Shown: positions 28,129 through 38,527 of the stretch, one piece after another | How positions within the stretch are numbered: the stretch's first letter is position 1 | Layout: each line of letters begins with the position of its first letter | From: Rhabditoides inermis | Taxonomy: Eukaryota; Nematoda; Chromadorea; Rhabditida; Rhabditidae | DNA: 64,000 nt | Assembly (NCBI GenBank): GCA_963966185.1 | Contig: CAWZYM010000369.1 | Coordinates: 1,199,501-1,263,500 of the forward strand | Direction of reading: 5' to 3' | Notes under the pieces: generated by a model | What the model was told of the DNA's origin: nothing | The model's database searches: none | What the model saw: only the letters and a program-made list of their open reading frames with translations | Made by a program: the position numbers and the translations under genes

Positions 28129-28542
28129 CACACACACACACACACCTCGACTTGAGAACTGATCGGCGCCGTGTACCCGCACCGCAGTGTGCTGTGCCTC
28201 AGCCGCGACGGACACAAGGCCCGGGATTGTGAGGTGCGCGCGCGCTCTAGTCGACGGCACGGGCTCGATGGAGACGCTGTGCAGGCGCAAGAGGCGAGTC
28301 GCCGCCGCCGCTCGCCTACGCCTTGTTCACTTGCAGCAGCCGGCTGGGGGCTGACGGGCAACGCCGGGGAGCTCATCTTCGCCGTGCTTGTCGTGTGCGA
28401 GGTGCTGCGCGAGGTGCGCGTCGCCTAACACCAACACTCCCACGATCCATTGCTTTAGGACCGAATCGGCGAACGAGGCGGTGCGAATCAGGCCATAGAC
28501 CAGTTCTCCTTCGCTTATGAGACGATCATCCGCGCAGACTGA
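27206..28542 (+). CDS. divergent protein tyrosine phosphatase domain, catalytic loop lost
   Basis: Exons: 27206-27253, 27311-27367, 27424-about 27,526, 27571-27806, 27875-28019, 28157-28228, 28337-28413, 28459-28542 (TGA). From 27571 on, all joints keep phase. The fold is recognisable in order: SFHQLIWTIVETKVEGVVVF (the FW-MIW...V..IV strand), VYEFSSW (the Y.SWPD region, without PD), a CLSRDGHKARDSAGWGLTG segment in place of HCSAGxGRTG, and QAIDQFSFAYETII (the final Q-Y-F helix). In the P-loop the catalytic Cys is replaced by Asp and the Arg by Leu, so phosphatase activity is not expected. Nematodes carry many divergent PTP genes and pseudophosphatases are common. The joint near 27,527-27,570 does not keep frame in any obvious way, so the gene may be broken or that exon mis-modelled. 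Confidence 0.6.
28066..28146. repeat. (AC)n microsatellite
   Basis: About 40 AC units with one interruption, inside the phosphatase-like gene between donor GTGGGG (28,020) and acceptor CTTGAG (28,156). Confidence 0.95.
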
Positions 28543-28599
28543 ACCACCCCCCTTCACGCAATTCGATAGTCTACCACAGTGTTTAGTGTTTCTTGAATT

Positions 28600-29154
28600 G
28601 AGTGCGCATCGAGCATCGTGTTGATTCGAGTCCGCGTGCCATGTGTTTCGTGTTTTTGTACTGTTTCGTGTTTTTTGAGTGAAATGAATACAAGATTTTG
28701 ATTCCATACGCAGTGATAACTGAAATGACCCTCTTCCCAACACATCAATGGTGTGTAACGGTAATTTAGACAAGAAAGAACTGCGATATTCTTAGGCGAG
28801 ACAGCATCAAAGGCAAGAGTGCCGGTTATCATACCGACATTTAGCTAAAGTGACGCCCTGATTGCGGTGAGATTGAAAAGACGGCCTTGAACGGGAAGCA
28901 GGCGACTTCACTAGTGTGTTTCTATGAAATAATAGCTACAGTCTACAGTATGTCTCCGTAGAAAAGAGGGAGGGGAATGCGTGAAAGGAGACGATTCAGG
29001 GGAAAAAGAGAAAGAGGACGACCCTTGCCAATCGAGAGCCGTCTCTCAATCACTCCCACCCCCGAAATCGTGCCAATCCAATATACATACACTCGGTACT
29101 ACAAACTACTGTAATATACAGTAACACCGACCCACATCTCCCCTGCTGCTCCCC

Positions 29155-29201
<47 letters not shown>

Positions 29202-29500
29202 CTCACCTTGCCGCTCTACACGGCGGCTCTTTCACGGCAGGCGGTACATAGCTCTCCTACTGCTGCTCCAGGAACGGCTGCCGGCCCACCGACGGCCGCA
29301 GCAGGGGCAGCGGCTCCTCCAGGCGACGGCTCCAGGGGCGGGGGGTGGGGGCTTATGACAGGCAACCGCCCAGCGTCGCCGCCGCCGGGTCGACTGACCA
29401 TTCTTGCGCCGTAAGACACATCTGAGTGAATGTGTAAGTAACAAACTAACAAACATAAATCATCCGCTCTTCCTGCCTACTCCTCCGGCTGCCGTGCTTT
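28600..29500. other. no firm gene; (GA)n and a GC-rich patch
   Basis: (GA)n at 29,158-29,199. The GC-rich stretch at 29,215-29,410 is open on both strands as Pro/Ala/Gly-rich ORFs. Composition alone explains this, so no call is made. Confidence 0.5.
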
Positions 29501-29628
29501 TCTTGGCAGAAGGTCGAATATGGGTGCCCCCAGTCGCATATCCACCTCCATATCCACAATCTCGCCGATCGCATCAAACTGGCAGAGCGCCTCATTGACA
29601 GCATCCAGCACGTCGTCAGTCACACCAA
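29496..29628 (-). CDS. candidate exon, unknown
   Basis: The minus-strand acceptor GCAATTCAG is followed by a well-balanced open stretch beginning VGVTDDVLDAVNEALCQFDA and continuing IGEIVDMEVDM. It ends at TAG or a GTAGGC donor near 29,497. The acidic, amphipathic pattern looks coding, but no partner exon or family was found. Confidence 0.3.
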
Positions 29629-30109
29629 CCTGAATTGCAAAATCATCTTTACGACTGAAGACAGTTCACTTCATACTCATGAAAAGAAAAACCACACCTA
29701 TAGCAATGTGGTAACGTGCTTGGATACTTATAGTGGGAGAGATGCGTGAGCACAGCATCTCGCATGCTCTCTACAGTATCGATTGTTTCAGATCATTCAC
29801 TCACTCTTCGGAAGGATACCATTGTTGATTCGATACTCCAATCATTATATCCATATCTGTTTTGTTTGTAAATCCCAAAGTACAGAACGTTCTGAATGGT
29901 TTATAATCATTTTGCAATGATGTCATCAACTCACATCTTGGATGTTTGCTAGCACGATGCTCATTTGTCTGCTGGTAAGAGTTTTTCTATGTGTGTCCAC
30001 GAGTGTTTTGTAGCAGGAAGACAGCAGACGAAGAGTAAAACATACATCATTATCAAATAATGCAATCTGAAAGATTTTGAACATGTGGACGATGAGTTCA
30101 CCGACAAAT

Positions 30110-30605
30110 TCGGAAAGCCGGAAAGTTAGACGGACAGTGTGGTTTTTATGTGAATCACCGATTTTCGTGTTGTTTCTTGCCATTACGCATCAGCGAATTT
30201 TTCACGCAGCATACAGTTGAAAACAGATGTTTTGTAACGAATACCGTAACTATGAACTGCGTCATGATAAAACAAAACGTGTTCAGAAATAGCTCCTCTA
30301 TGTAAATCGACATCGAGTAACCGCCAAATGTGCCCAGAAAGTGAAAGAGATCGACATGTGTTTCGATTGAGAAAAGTGTGCGCAGAGGCTGTCCTCACAA
30401 AGTAGCGTGGCCCGATTTTCGATTTATACTACAGTAAGAACAAGACATTACTCTGTTACTCTAGAGTTGTTCCAACGATTGTACCCTATTCAACCCAGAT
30501 TTTGAATCGGAGTTTTACTACTGGTATCGATTGATTCTCGTCACACTGTCAGATACTATGCAACAAGTGTCTCCAGCGTTTTCCAACGACACGATAACTC
30601 CGGAC
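30110..30605. repeat. dispersed repeat, copy B
   Basis: Reverse-complement relative of 20,515-21,055, about 9.5 kb away. Confidence 0.6.
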
Positions 30606-31425
30606 AAAAGTGAATGGTGTGGGTGATACTCGCACCGCCAACGAAGCGTCGTTCGATTTTCAAATTTCGATCGCATTATCAATCATCTCTCTCTCTCCCC
30701 CCTCTTCTCTCTCCCTCCCTCCCTCCCTCCCAGCGGTATCATTGTGAGGTATCTTCATTCCACTCCTGATATTGACGCAAACGTAAGCGAACATACAAAT
30801 AAAGGAACAACAGTAGTAGCGAAGCCGCTCAAATCTTATAGCTTACACAATCGTTTAAAAGGAACAGTGACCTACTTCTGACATTTTTTGTCAGTAGTTC
30901 AGTAAGGTAAACCTAATCACAGACGAAATTGAACGAAAGAACGACGTTGTTGCGTTCATTAGAAACGATCATCAACACATCGACACTCGCTGAGTCGACG
31001 ACCAACGACCGACGGGGAAATCAGCAATGAGCGTGCAGGCGAGATCGAATAGGCCCCTGTATCTTCAAGGTCGGACCTGCAGACCTGCATTTAGCCTTCG
31101 CTGATGTTGTTCAAGAGCACCATACATCCGAAAACACTGTATAATGTCTACCACCCAATCCTCATTGTAAATCAAGATAAACGTGCATATCCTAGCAATC
31201 AAACTTGAGTAGTGGAAAAGGTGCGAAATGTCACCGCACCAATCACCCCAGGTGGAGGCTACATATATGTAGCACTCTCATCTGACGAGTGAAAGAAGCG
31301 GGGACAAACGCGACAAGCGTCACAACTCACAACTGAATAATAATATCTGCTACTTTTCGCATATTCGCAAATGTTAGTGGAATCCACCAGAAAATACCGA
31401 CAATGACAAGACAACAATCGCAAAC

Positions 31426-31456
<31 letters not shown>

Positions 31457-31705
31457 GCATAGTACCTGCCTGGTATATTGAGATATTTGCAGTATAGCAT
31501 TAATCGATACTAACCCTGAAGCAACCCACGCGTCTTCAGAAAACTGCGCTCTCTAAAAACCATACACTCTCTCGCTTACCCCATCGCAAATGACGCTCAA
31601 ACACAGCCTAATACTCGATCACTATTACTCGTTCTTTTTTTCATAATACAGTGTTTTTTATTGAAACTGAATGTGTGCGCTTTATCTGGAACAAAAAGAT
31701 TTTTC
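30606..31705. other. no supported gene
   Basis: CT tracts at about 30,685-30,731 and 31,424-31,455. The remainder has no exon with matched splice signals. Confidence 0.45.
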
Positions 31706-31712
31706 AGTTAAA
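31706..31712 (+). promoter_or_regulatory. candidate trans-splice acceptor before the membrane-protein gene
   Basis: ATTTTTCAG, with no matching upstream donor in a coding frame, lies 5 bases before the ATG at 31,713, as for a spliced-leader site. Confidence 0.4.
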
Positions 31713-32871
31713 ATGGTCAGTTATTATCATCACATGAATCAATTAAGAATTATGAACTCTTCGAACGACGGTAAGTAGTTTTCTTTTCAACCATATCGCT
31801 AATATACAATGAAAAAACGACTGCCGCAGATTTTACAATTGTAAAAGTAAATAATTAGTATCTTACAGATGACAACGCATATAAGTATTACGAACAGCAG
31901 CAGATGCTCGTATATGTTCTCATTATTTATCGAATTGTGGCTTGCTTTCATATATATATGTTTCACAATGATCGAGAAATAAATGAATACAATGCTTTTA
32001 TAAAAGTGAGTATTCCAATTGTATTTTTGACATCGCCTAATTATCATTCTAGATACTTCAACCGACGTATTTTATCAGTACTGTGTACTGTAATCAATTT
32101 TGTTTCCATTTTTGTGCAAAAGATTGACAGGTAATTTTTTCATTAATTATATATTTTACATTTCAAACATTTCAGTCCCAATATGGTATCAATATTATTC
32201 CACGTGGTATCAACCATTGAAATGTTCATGCATTTGTTTTTAATATTTGGAGGATTGGGTTATTTGAAACGTGTGAACTTCGAGACGTGAGCACAAATGG
32301 AACATACGATCTTTAAAAAAAGTTGCTTTCAGAAAGAAATACCAAAACAAAATGTATGCATTCGAAATTTGTTTATCAATTATTTTTTCAATTGTGTCTC
32401 ATATCGCGAAATATACAAATATCATGTTCTCACCAAATCAATTACTACGTATATATTTCATTTACTCGGTAATATATTCAATTGCCCTCTTTATCACTAC
32501 ATTCCATTTCAAAACGGTATAGTCAATTTCGAATTTATTCATACCTTTCTTATGAGCTAATGAAATTTAGTTCAAACATCGTCAGTATCTCGATTCCGAA
32601 TTAGCAAACTATGAGAACCTGGAGAGTTATTTATTAAAATCCGCCATCGCTCATTTGTTTTCTACAGGTGTACTTTGCATGTATTATCTAAAATGAAATA
32701 TTTACACTTTCAGTTTTCTACTTTGTGAGTTATACGTCAGATCTCACAGGTGAAATCAACAATTTGGCCACGTTTATTGATACAGTGTTCAATGTCATCT
32801 ATACATCGTATTTCCACTGTGAACTAGTTGTTGGATATAACGATCATCTATTGTACCACTATCCAAACTAA
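31713..32871 (+). CDS. multi-pass membrane protein, complete, family unassigned
   Basis: Six exons in continuous frame, 289 residues: 31713-31770, 31869-32130, 32176-32286, 32333-32516, 32571-32667, 32714-32871 (TAA). The hydrophobic stretches suggest about six membrane passes, for example MLVYVLIIYRIVACFHIYMF (exon 2), MFMHLFLIFGGLGYL (exon 3) and ICLSIIFSIVSHIA and LRIYFIYSVIYSIALFI (exon 4). There is a charged loop in exon 5 and a final polar tail ending HYPN. The end of the protein faintly recalls FRAG1/DRAM/Sfk1-type proteins (a helix followed by FH near the C-terminus), but that is only an impression, and a nematode-specific receptor-like family is as likely. A GT...AG stretch of 47 nt inside exon 2 (32006-32052) looks like an intron, but removing it breaks the frame. 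The gene and flanks are much more AT-rich than their neighbours. Confidence 0.7.
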
Positions 32872-33335
32872 ACATCATTGTTCATTTTTTTGACTTCACT
32901 TTTATGTACCTACATCTCATATAATATTTTTTTTCTACAACATTATTAAACCAACGCAATCATATAGTTTCTAGATGATAAAGTGTTTGTAAGAAAGCGA
33001 CTCTCAAGAATACAAGATACAAATATTATGAAGTGTGGTGTGTGTGGAGAGAGCCGTCTCGAGAGAAGAATCAATCAGTTACCACAAATAGCGATTATTG
33101 GAAATTTAAGCGTATCATTTGGTGATTTACAGGTAGTGTACCCTCTGATTCTGATAGCATGAGTTGTCTGCGTGACTCGCACGGTTAGGAAGGGGGAGAT
33201 GGGAGAGAGAGAGGGAGGGGGAGGAAGAGAGAGGGAGGGGGAGAGGGAGAGAGGGAGGGGGAGAGGGAGAGAGAGGGAGGGGAAGAGGGAGAGAGAGGAG
33301 GTTCAGCCAGACTGGGAACGAGTGCGTGTGTTTAG
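32872..33335. other. AT-rich spacer, then a GA tract
   Basis: 32,872-33,165 is the AT-rich 3' flank. 33,180-33,300 is a purine tract of GAGGGGGA-type units. No gene. Confidence 0.6.
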
Positions 33336-33430
33336 GAGCTCGCCTCCGCTGAGGCCACCAAGGTGACTGTCCACATCATCGACTCGGTCGACAAAAGGGC
33401 GTCTCGAGGCCATCGTCGTCGTCGATGTCT
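33336..33430 (+). pseudogene. gene-end relic convergent with nuaf-1 (copy 1)
   Basis: After GTGTTTAG, an exon starts ELASAEATKVTVHIIDSVDK. It then needs a one-base shift to continue RLEAIVVVDV and a stop (GATGTCTGA). The copy at about 35,010-35,050 has the same end in frame. It is paralogous in pattern to the terminal exon at 23,182-23,268. The shift suggests this copy is dead or mis-sequenced. Confidence 0.4.
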
Positions 33431-33479
33431 GAATCCCCTCTCCCCCCACATATGGTGCTACTCGTAATAAATATATTAT

Positions 33480-33835
33480 GATTCAATTTGAGAGTGTGTT
33501 CAACATTTGGTCAGTATCGTCTTATCCGCTCGCTCGTGCTTTTCATCTGGCACTGAAAGGCTTTGTGAAACGACGCTCCTCGATTCGCCTTTTAAAAACA
33601 GCTTGCGATACCTCAAAAAGACTGACAACAAATGTGTGGGTCACGCTGTAAATATGTACAAAACAACAAACATGCGGGCAACTATGTCTAATAGTCTACA
33701 TGTTATCTATCCACACTACTCCTTCTCCTCTTCTAATTCTCCCTTCTAGAAGCCATGTGTACTGTATACGGGCAGAGTGTACGTCTCGTACGCAAACTCC
33801 TCCACATGAGAGCGGTCGTTGCACACCTAAATGAA
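33480..33835. repeat. segmental duplication, copy 1 (partner 35,150-35,572)
   Basis: From ATTCAATTTGAGAGTGTGTT through the nuaf-1 last exon the two segments match closely. The second has an extra block of about 65 bp (35,300-35,370) and minor substitutions. The duplication also includes the end of a convergent plus-strand gene (GAGGCCATCGTCGTCGTC...). Confidence 0.9.
33746..33826 (-). pseudogene. duplicate of the nuaf-1 last exon
   Basis: Twenty-six codons plus TAG ([20 protein letters not shown] ... HGF), identical in predicted peptide to the real last exon at 35558-35478. It has its own acceptor (TTTCATTTAG). It lies 1.7 kb beyond nuaf-1. It could serve as an alternative last exon but is more simply a duplication remnant. 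Confidence 0.7.
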
Positions 33836-33839
33836 ACAG

Positions 33840-33905
<66 letters not shown>

Positions 33906-34305
33906 GGAGTCGATCGATAACCAACCGATAAACGATCGATAGCCGATCTACATTCGGAAAATACCAAAAGAAACGCTCTTCAATGGGGAGGCGGTGGCGT
34001 GTCACAGGTCTTCATTCTACCGCCGATTGAGAAGCCACGCCAACTGAAATCCCGCCCCTATTGTTGCTCACCGTAGCCGATCGATAACCGATCGATAGCC
34101 GATCGATAGCCGATCGACCTTAGGAAGTTGAGAAAAAAAAGCTTTTTAATGCTTCGGGAGGCAGTGGCGTGTCGCTCGTCTTCATTCTACCGCCGTTTGC
34201 GAAGCCACGCCCACTTAGATCCCGCCCCCTATTGTTGCTCGCCGCACCCCGCCCTGCGACATATTTTTGCGGGGCTTGATATGGAGCGTTTATGATCTCT
34301 CTCTC

Positions 34306-34338
<33 letters not shown>

Positions 34339-34490
34339 TTCTCTTTCTCTTTCTCTTTCTCTTTCTCTTTCTCTTTCTCTTTCTCTCTCTCTTTCTCAAT
34401 GCTACGGCAGGAACAAGAGAAAGGGCAAGAGGCTGGGCAAGGATTTTATTGTAGACACTCTCGCACTACGTGAGTGCAAGTGACGTCGTT
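33836..34490. repeat. CT arrays and GATCGATAACC repeat units
   Basis: (CT)n at 33,841-33,902; two units of the GCCACGCCC repeat at 33,985-34,265; and (CTCTTT)n at 34,295-34,400. A short candidate exon (NKRKGKRLGKDFIVDTLAL, about 34,410-34,470) lies between an ACGGCAG acceptor and a GTGAGT donor. Confidence 0.75.
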
Positions 34491-34496
34491 CTCTTC

Positions 34497-34860
34497 TTCA
34501 TTCTCTTCTTCAAAAAGCGGTGTTTCTGCAGAAGTGACCGATTTCTATGAAATGTGCAAACCCGCGCATCAACACGACATCTGTGAGCGACTGTAATCAC
34601 GTGATCACTCGTGGCTCCTATTCGTCATTCTGCCCGCTCGCCCGTGTAAAGTGCGGTCATGTCGGGTGCGCCCCCTGCCCCGCCGGCTCCGCCCCTGTCC
34701 CATCGGCTCCGCCCCCTGCCCCGCCCCTTGCCCCACCGGCTCCGCCCCCTGCTCCTTCCGCACGCCCGATGGTTCTGTACATCATCACTCTGCTGCTCGG
34801 TCTGGTGTTCGGTGGCGTCAGTTAAGTACATATAGGCCGAACTATACTTTGACGCTCGAC
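34497..34860. repeat. duplicated segment related to 23,969-24,135
   Basis: TTCTTCAAAAAGCGGTGTTT ... CCCGTGTA.AGTGCGG is shared with 23,969-24,125. It is followed here by GC-rich DNA that can encode a Pro-rich stretch and a hydrophobic MVLYIITLLLGLVFGGVS. A related GTGCGCCC..GCCGGCTCCGCC block is at 24,507-24,560. Coding status is unclear. Confidence 0.6.
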
Positions 34861-35477
34861 GTTTCGTGGGTTTGCATAAACATTTCGTACTTGGAAGGCA
34901 TTTTGGTTTTTCAGATGGCAGTCGCCTACTCGGGTCTGCTGGCGGGCGGCAACCTGCCGTGGGCCGACGCCGATTCGACCGAGATGGGCAGCATCAAGAC
35001 TGCCATGGGGACAAGAGGCGTCTCGAGGCCATCGTCGTCGTCGTCGATGTCTGAATCCCCTCTCCGACATTAGGAAATTGAGAGAAAAAATCGATAACAA
35101 AAAACAATCGATAACAAAAAACATATGGTGCTACTCGTAATAAATATAATAGATTCAATTTGAGAGTGTGTTCAACATTTGGTCAGTATCGTCTTATCCG
35201 CTCGCTTGTGCCTTTCATCTGGCACTGAAAGGCTTTGTGAAACGACGCTCCTCGATTCGCCTTTCAAAAACAGCTTGCGATACGATACATCAAAAAGATA
35301 ACAAATGTGCGCAGAAATCGTGCAATATAGAATGCAGGACACCCAGCAACACACACGCATGACATCACCATACACCACTGTAAATATGTACAAAACAACA
35401 AATATGCGGGCAACTATGTCTAATAGTCTACATGTTATCTATCCACACTACTCCTTCTCCTCTTCTAATTCTCCCTT

Positions 35478-35586
35478 CTAGAAGCCATGTGTACTGTATA
35501 CGGGCAGAGTGTACGTCTCGTACGCAAACTCCTCCACATGAGAGCGGTCGTTGCACACCTGCGTGAGACAGTCTCTCTCTCTCTCT

Positions 35587-35644
<58 letters not shown>

Positions 35645-35650
35645 CTCTTT

Positions 35651-35704
<54 letters not shown>

Positions 35705-36283
35705 GTCTCTCTCTCTCTCTTTTTTCTCTTTTTCTCACTCTCTCTTCATCCCTCCACCCACCCCAATATAGTCAATCTCCAGCTGGAACTCTCCCTCCAT
35801 CCTGTCCATGAGAACAATGCCGAGCGAGCTGCAATCGATAACAATCACAATCATAAATGAACACGAAAGACACTCATAATGTAACCAGTTATGGCAACGT
35901 CGATACTAGAAACAAAGTCCTGCTTCGACCCGAAAATCTGCACAGTGCACCGACAGACAAATAGACAGACATACTGGGACAGACACCGACACACGGGGCT
36001 GGGTTAGACAGACAAACACACGCACCTCACGTCCTCCATATTAACACGGTACTGCCGGTCCTGGATGCGGCCATTGACAGTGTGGAAGAACTTGGAGAAG
36101 GGAATCTTCTCGTACTGCCAATACGGACCGCCTGCACTCAATGAGTCGATCGATGAATCAATAAATCAATACCGTGCGTGTGCAGGGGATAGGAGAACGA
36201 GTCGCCCCATGTGAAGTCGATGGCGAGAGGCGCGTGCAGCATCACCTTGTACGAGCGGCCGTCGCCCCGACACTGGAAACGCT

Positions 36284-36340
<57 letters not shown>

Positions 36341-36360
36341 CTCTCTCTCTCTCGCGCGCG

Positions 36361-36398
<38 letters not shown>

Positions 36399-38268
36399 CT
36401 TTCCCCCTTCGCCCACCTTGATGAGTAGATGGGAGAAGTTCTGCCACCTGGTGAGGTACTTCTTCCGCAGGAATGCCTTCCTGTCCTCCAGCTTCATCGA
36501 CGCCCACCCCGCCCTCTCCAGCCGACCGTCCTTCACCACGTTCGTGTCGATGTAGCCCCTGACAGATTCCGTCATTGTCGAAAACTGTGTATAAATGTTT
36601 CATAAGCATCCCATGGGTTTTCCAGGGGTCCGCGTAAGGATAGGTGGAGCAAATTTCAAACTGAAAACTTGAAACAACACGACAAAATTCCATCCAGATC
36701 GCTACCAATCAATAGTTCCTCAAACTACCGTAGTGGCTAGATAAGGAATCATGGATACATGACACTATGTGGCTGCTGTGTATATGTCAACTGTACATGT
36801 TGTCCCCCTCCACCCACTTGAACATGGCCGTGCCCCTGTCCGTCTCCAGCAGCTCGCACCGCGAGAAGCCCTCGTTCCAGTCCGCGTCGCAGCCAGTGTG
36901 CCACAGAGAGCGCTCCTAGAGAAATGGAGAGTTGCGAACAATCACAGTCGAAATCCGATACACACCACCCAATCCTCTTACCTGCCTTGTCACCATCGTC
37001 GCTCCTTTTCCCTCGCACAGTTCCCTACGCGCACACATGCATCTCTCCCGCTCTCACACTCCTCCCGTCACTCTCCCTCAGCCCATCCCCTCCCTCTCCA
37101 GAACAACCATCTCCTCTCCCATCAATTCGCCGCATACTCCCTTCTCCCACACTGTTTCCCCTGCTCAATGCATACGCAATTCCTTCCGCCACTCGTCTCG
37201 TCACTCCCTCAGCCCCGCCCTCTCCTTGCCCCTCTCCCACCTCTTCGCTCCCGAACCGCCACTCCACTCTGGCCTCGTCGTGTCGCAGCATCCCAATGTC
37301 CTCCATCAGCTGCGGCTTCTCGATCGACACAGCAGACTCGCGCAGCTCCGCCGCGATCAACTACAGTAGACGAATACTCAAAACATTCTCCTTCTCCCCA
37401 TCCCTCCTCTTCCTACTCCTTCGGTATCTCATTCTAATAAAACGAGATGCGGTTAAATCAGTCGGTAAGTTGGCAACATGGGTACATTCTAAAATAGAAG
37501 CGAGCGCTTTCTGCTCCCCCTTTACCTTTGCCTGCTGCTTGACCACCTTGGGCACGTCCTTCAGCAGCTCGTCCACCGGAACGTCTGGGTCGTACCCGGC
37601 CACGCCCTGCAATTTTGGCAATCGATATCAATCAATATCATCAGTAAATTTATCGGAGGTATGGCATTTCCGCAAATTTTTCAAGATGTTTTTTTCTTGA
37701 AGTATTTTTTTGAATCAAGTAGCACATGGTAATGTAATTTACGGTAAGGACACAGTAAAATAATCAATCAATATTATGATTGCATGTTCTGATATACAAC
37801 TAGCATCAAGCGTGACGATGTTTTGAAATAGCGTGAAACCTATTTCGGAACACATGCACATGATAATATCATGCAATGAATAGACATAACAATTTCGACT
37901 CGTATTTTACACTGGATTGTAAGGACAGTGCGACGGTGTCTCGTCAGTAGAAACCGCAATTTTCCAAATTACGCCATCGCTACAAACAACAAAACCCCAG
38001 CCCACCTTCTTATTCGGGTAGTTGAGGTTGACGGGCACATCAGAGCTGCCGAACAGCGAGCGGCGCTTCTGCGACGGAATATTCTTCAGTCAACAGTCTC
38101 CATCTCCATCCATACCTTCGGCATGAGCTCTCCCTTTCCCTCTGCCACCTTCACTCCTCCGGCCCCCTTGGTGCTCCGCAGAGCCTCCTCCTTGGCCCAT
38201 CTCCCAATCGACGAGTGCAGGCCGCGTGAGACCAGCCCACACCGACTCGCCAACATCTGCATCTCCAT
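35478..38268 (-). CDS. nuaf-1: NDUFAF1 / CIA30, complex I intermediate-associated protein 30
   Basis: Mitochondrial assembly factor for NADH:ubiquinone oxidoreductase (complex I). Ten exons, all in phase, 344 residues: 38268-38116, 38083-38006, 37606-37526, 37360-37241, 36915-36818, 36558-36417, 36281-36173, 36131-36026, 35828-35762, 35558-35478. The N-terminus ([16 protein letters not shown]) is basic and hydroxylated, like a matrix-targeting peptide. The CIA30 fold spans about residues 155-340: [21 protein letters not shown]-type turn, [14 protein letters not shown], the [20 protein letters not shown] motif, [15 protein letters not shown] and HVEEFAYE. Human NDUFAF1 is about 327 residues. 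Exon 1 starts 259 bp after the hpo-19 stop in the same direction, so both may be in one operon. Introns 6 and 9 are largely sense-strand GA repeats. Symbol follows the C. elegans orthologue. Confidence 0.9.
35565..35740. repeat. CT-rich tract in nuaf-1 intron 9
   Basis: Long (CT)n with TTTCT interruptions on the plus strand, so GA in the nuaf-1 transcript, filling most of the 203-nt intron. Confidence 0.95.
36286..36397. repeat. (CT)n with CGCGCGCG core in nuaf-1 intron 6
   Basis: Two (CT)n blocks flank a short (CG)n. It makes up nearly all of the 135-nt intron. Confidence 0.95.
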
Positions 38269-38367
38269 GTCAATGCCATTCCCACTCTCCATCGCAGATA
38301 TATCTCGCATCGTCACAAAACGAATCTCCCCCTCCATCACAACAACACAGCGAGTGATACACATATA

Positions 38368-38373
38368 TTTATT
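38368..38373 (-). terminator. poly(A) signal AATAAA of hpo-19
   Basis: AATAAA on the minus strand about 155 nt after the hpo-19 stop and 100 nt before the nuaf-1 ATG, which is the spacing typical of nematode operon junctions. Confidence 0.55.
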
Positions 38374-38527
38374 GATTCCCCATTTACAATGATTAGTACA
38401 GTTCATTTGGTAACCTGCTTATTACTCTCAACACATAGCACAGAGTGAAAATAGAAGATAATAGTAACGTAACACAAATCAATTAAGTGTAGTGAGCGTA
38501 ATCAATAAATAACCGTTCGTCTCTTGT

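Noticed and set aside
27999..28376. Poly-His/Thr and Cys/Val ORFs at 28.0-28.3 kb
   Set aside because: Translation of the (AC)n microsatellite within an intron.
36749..37620. Ser/Pro-rich plus-strand ORFs of 145-258 codons at 36.8-37.7 kb
   Set aside because: They overlap nuaf-1 exons and introns on the opposite strand and lack splice logic.
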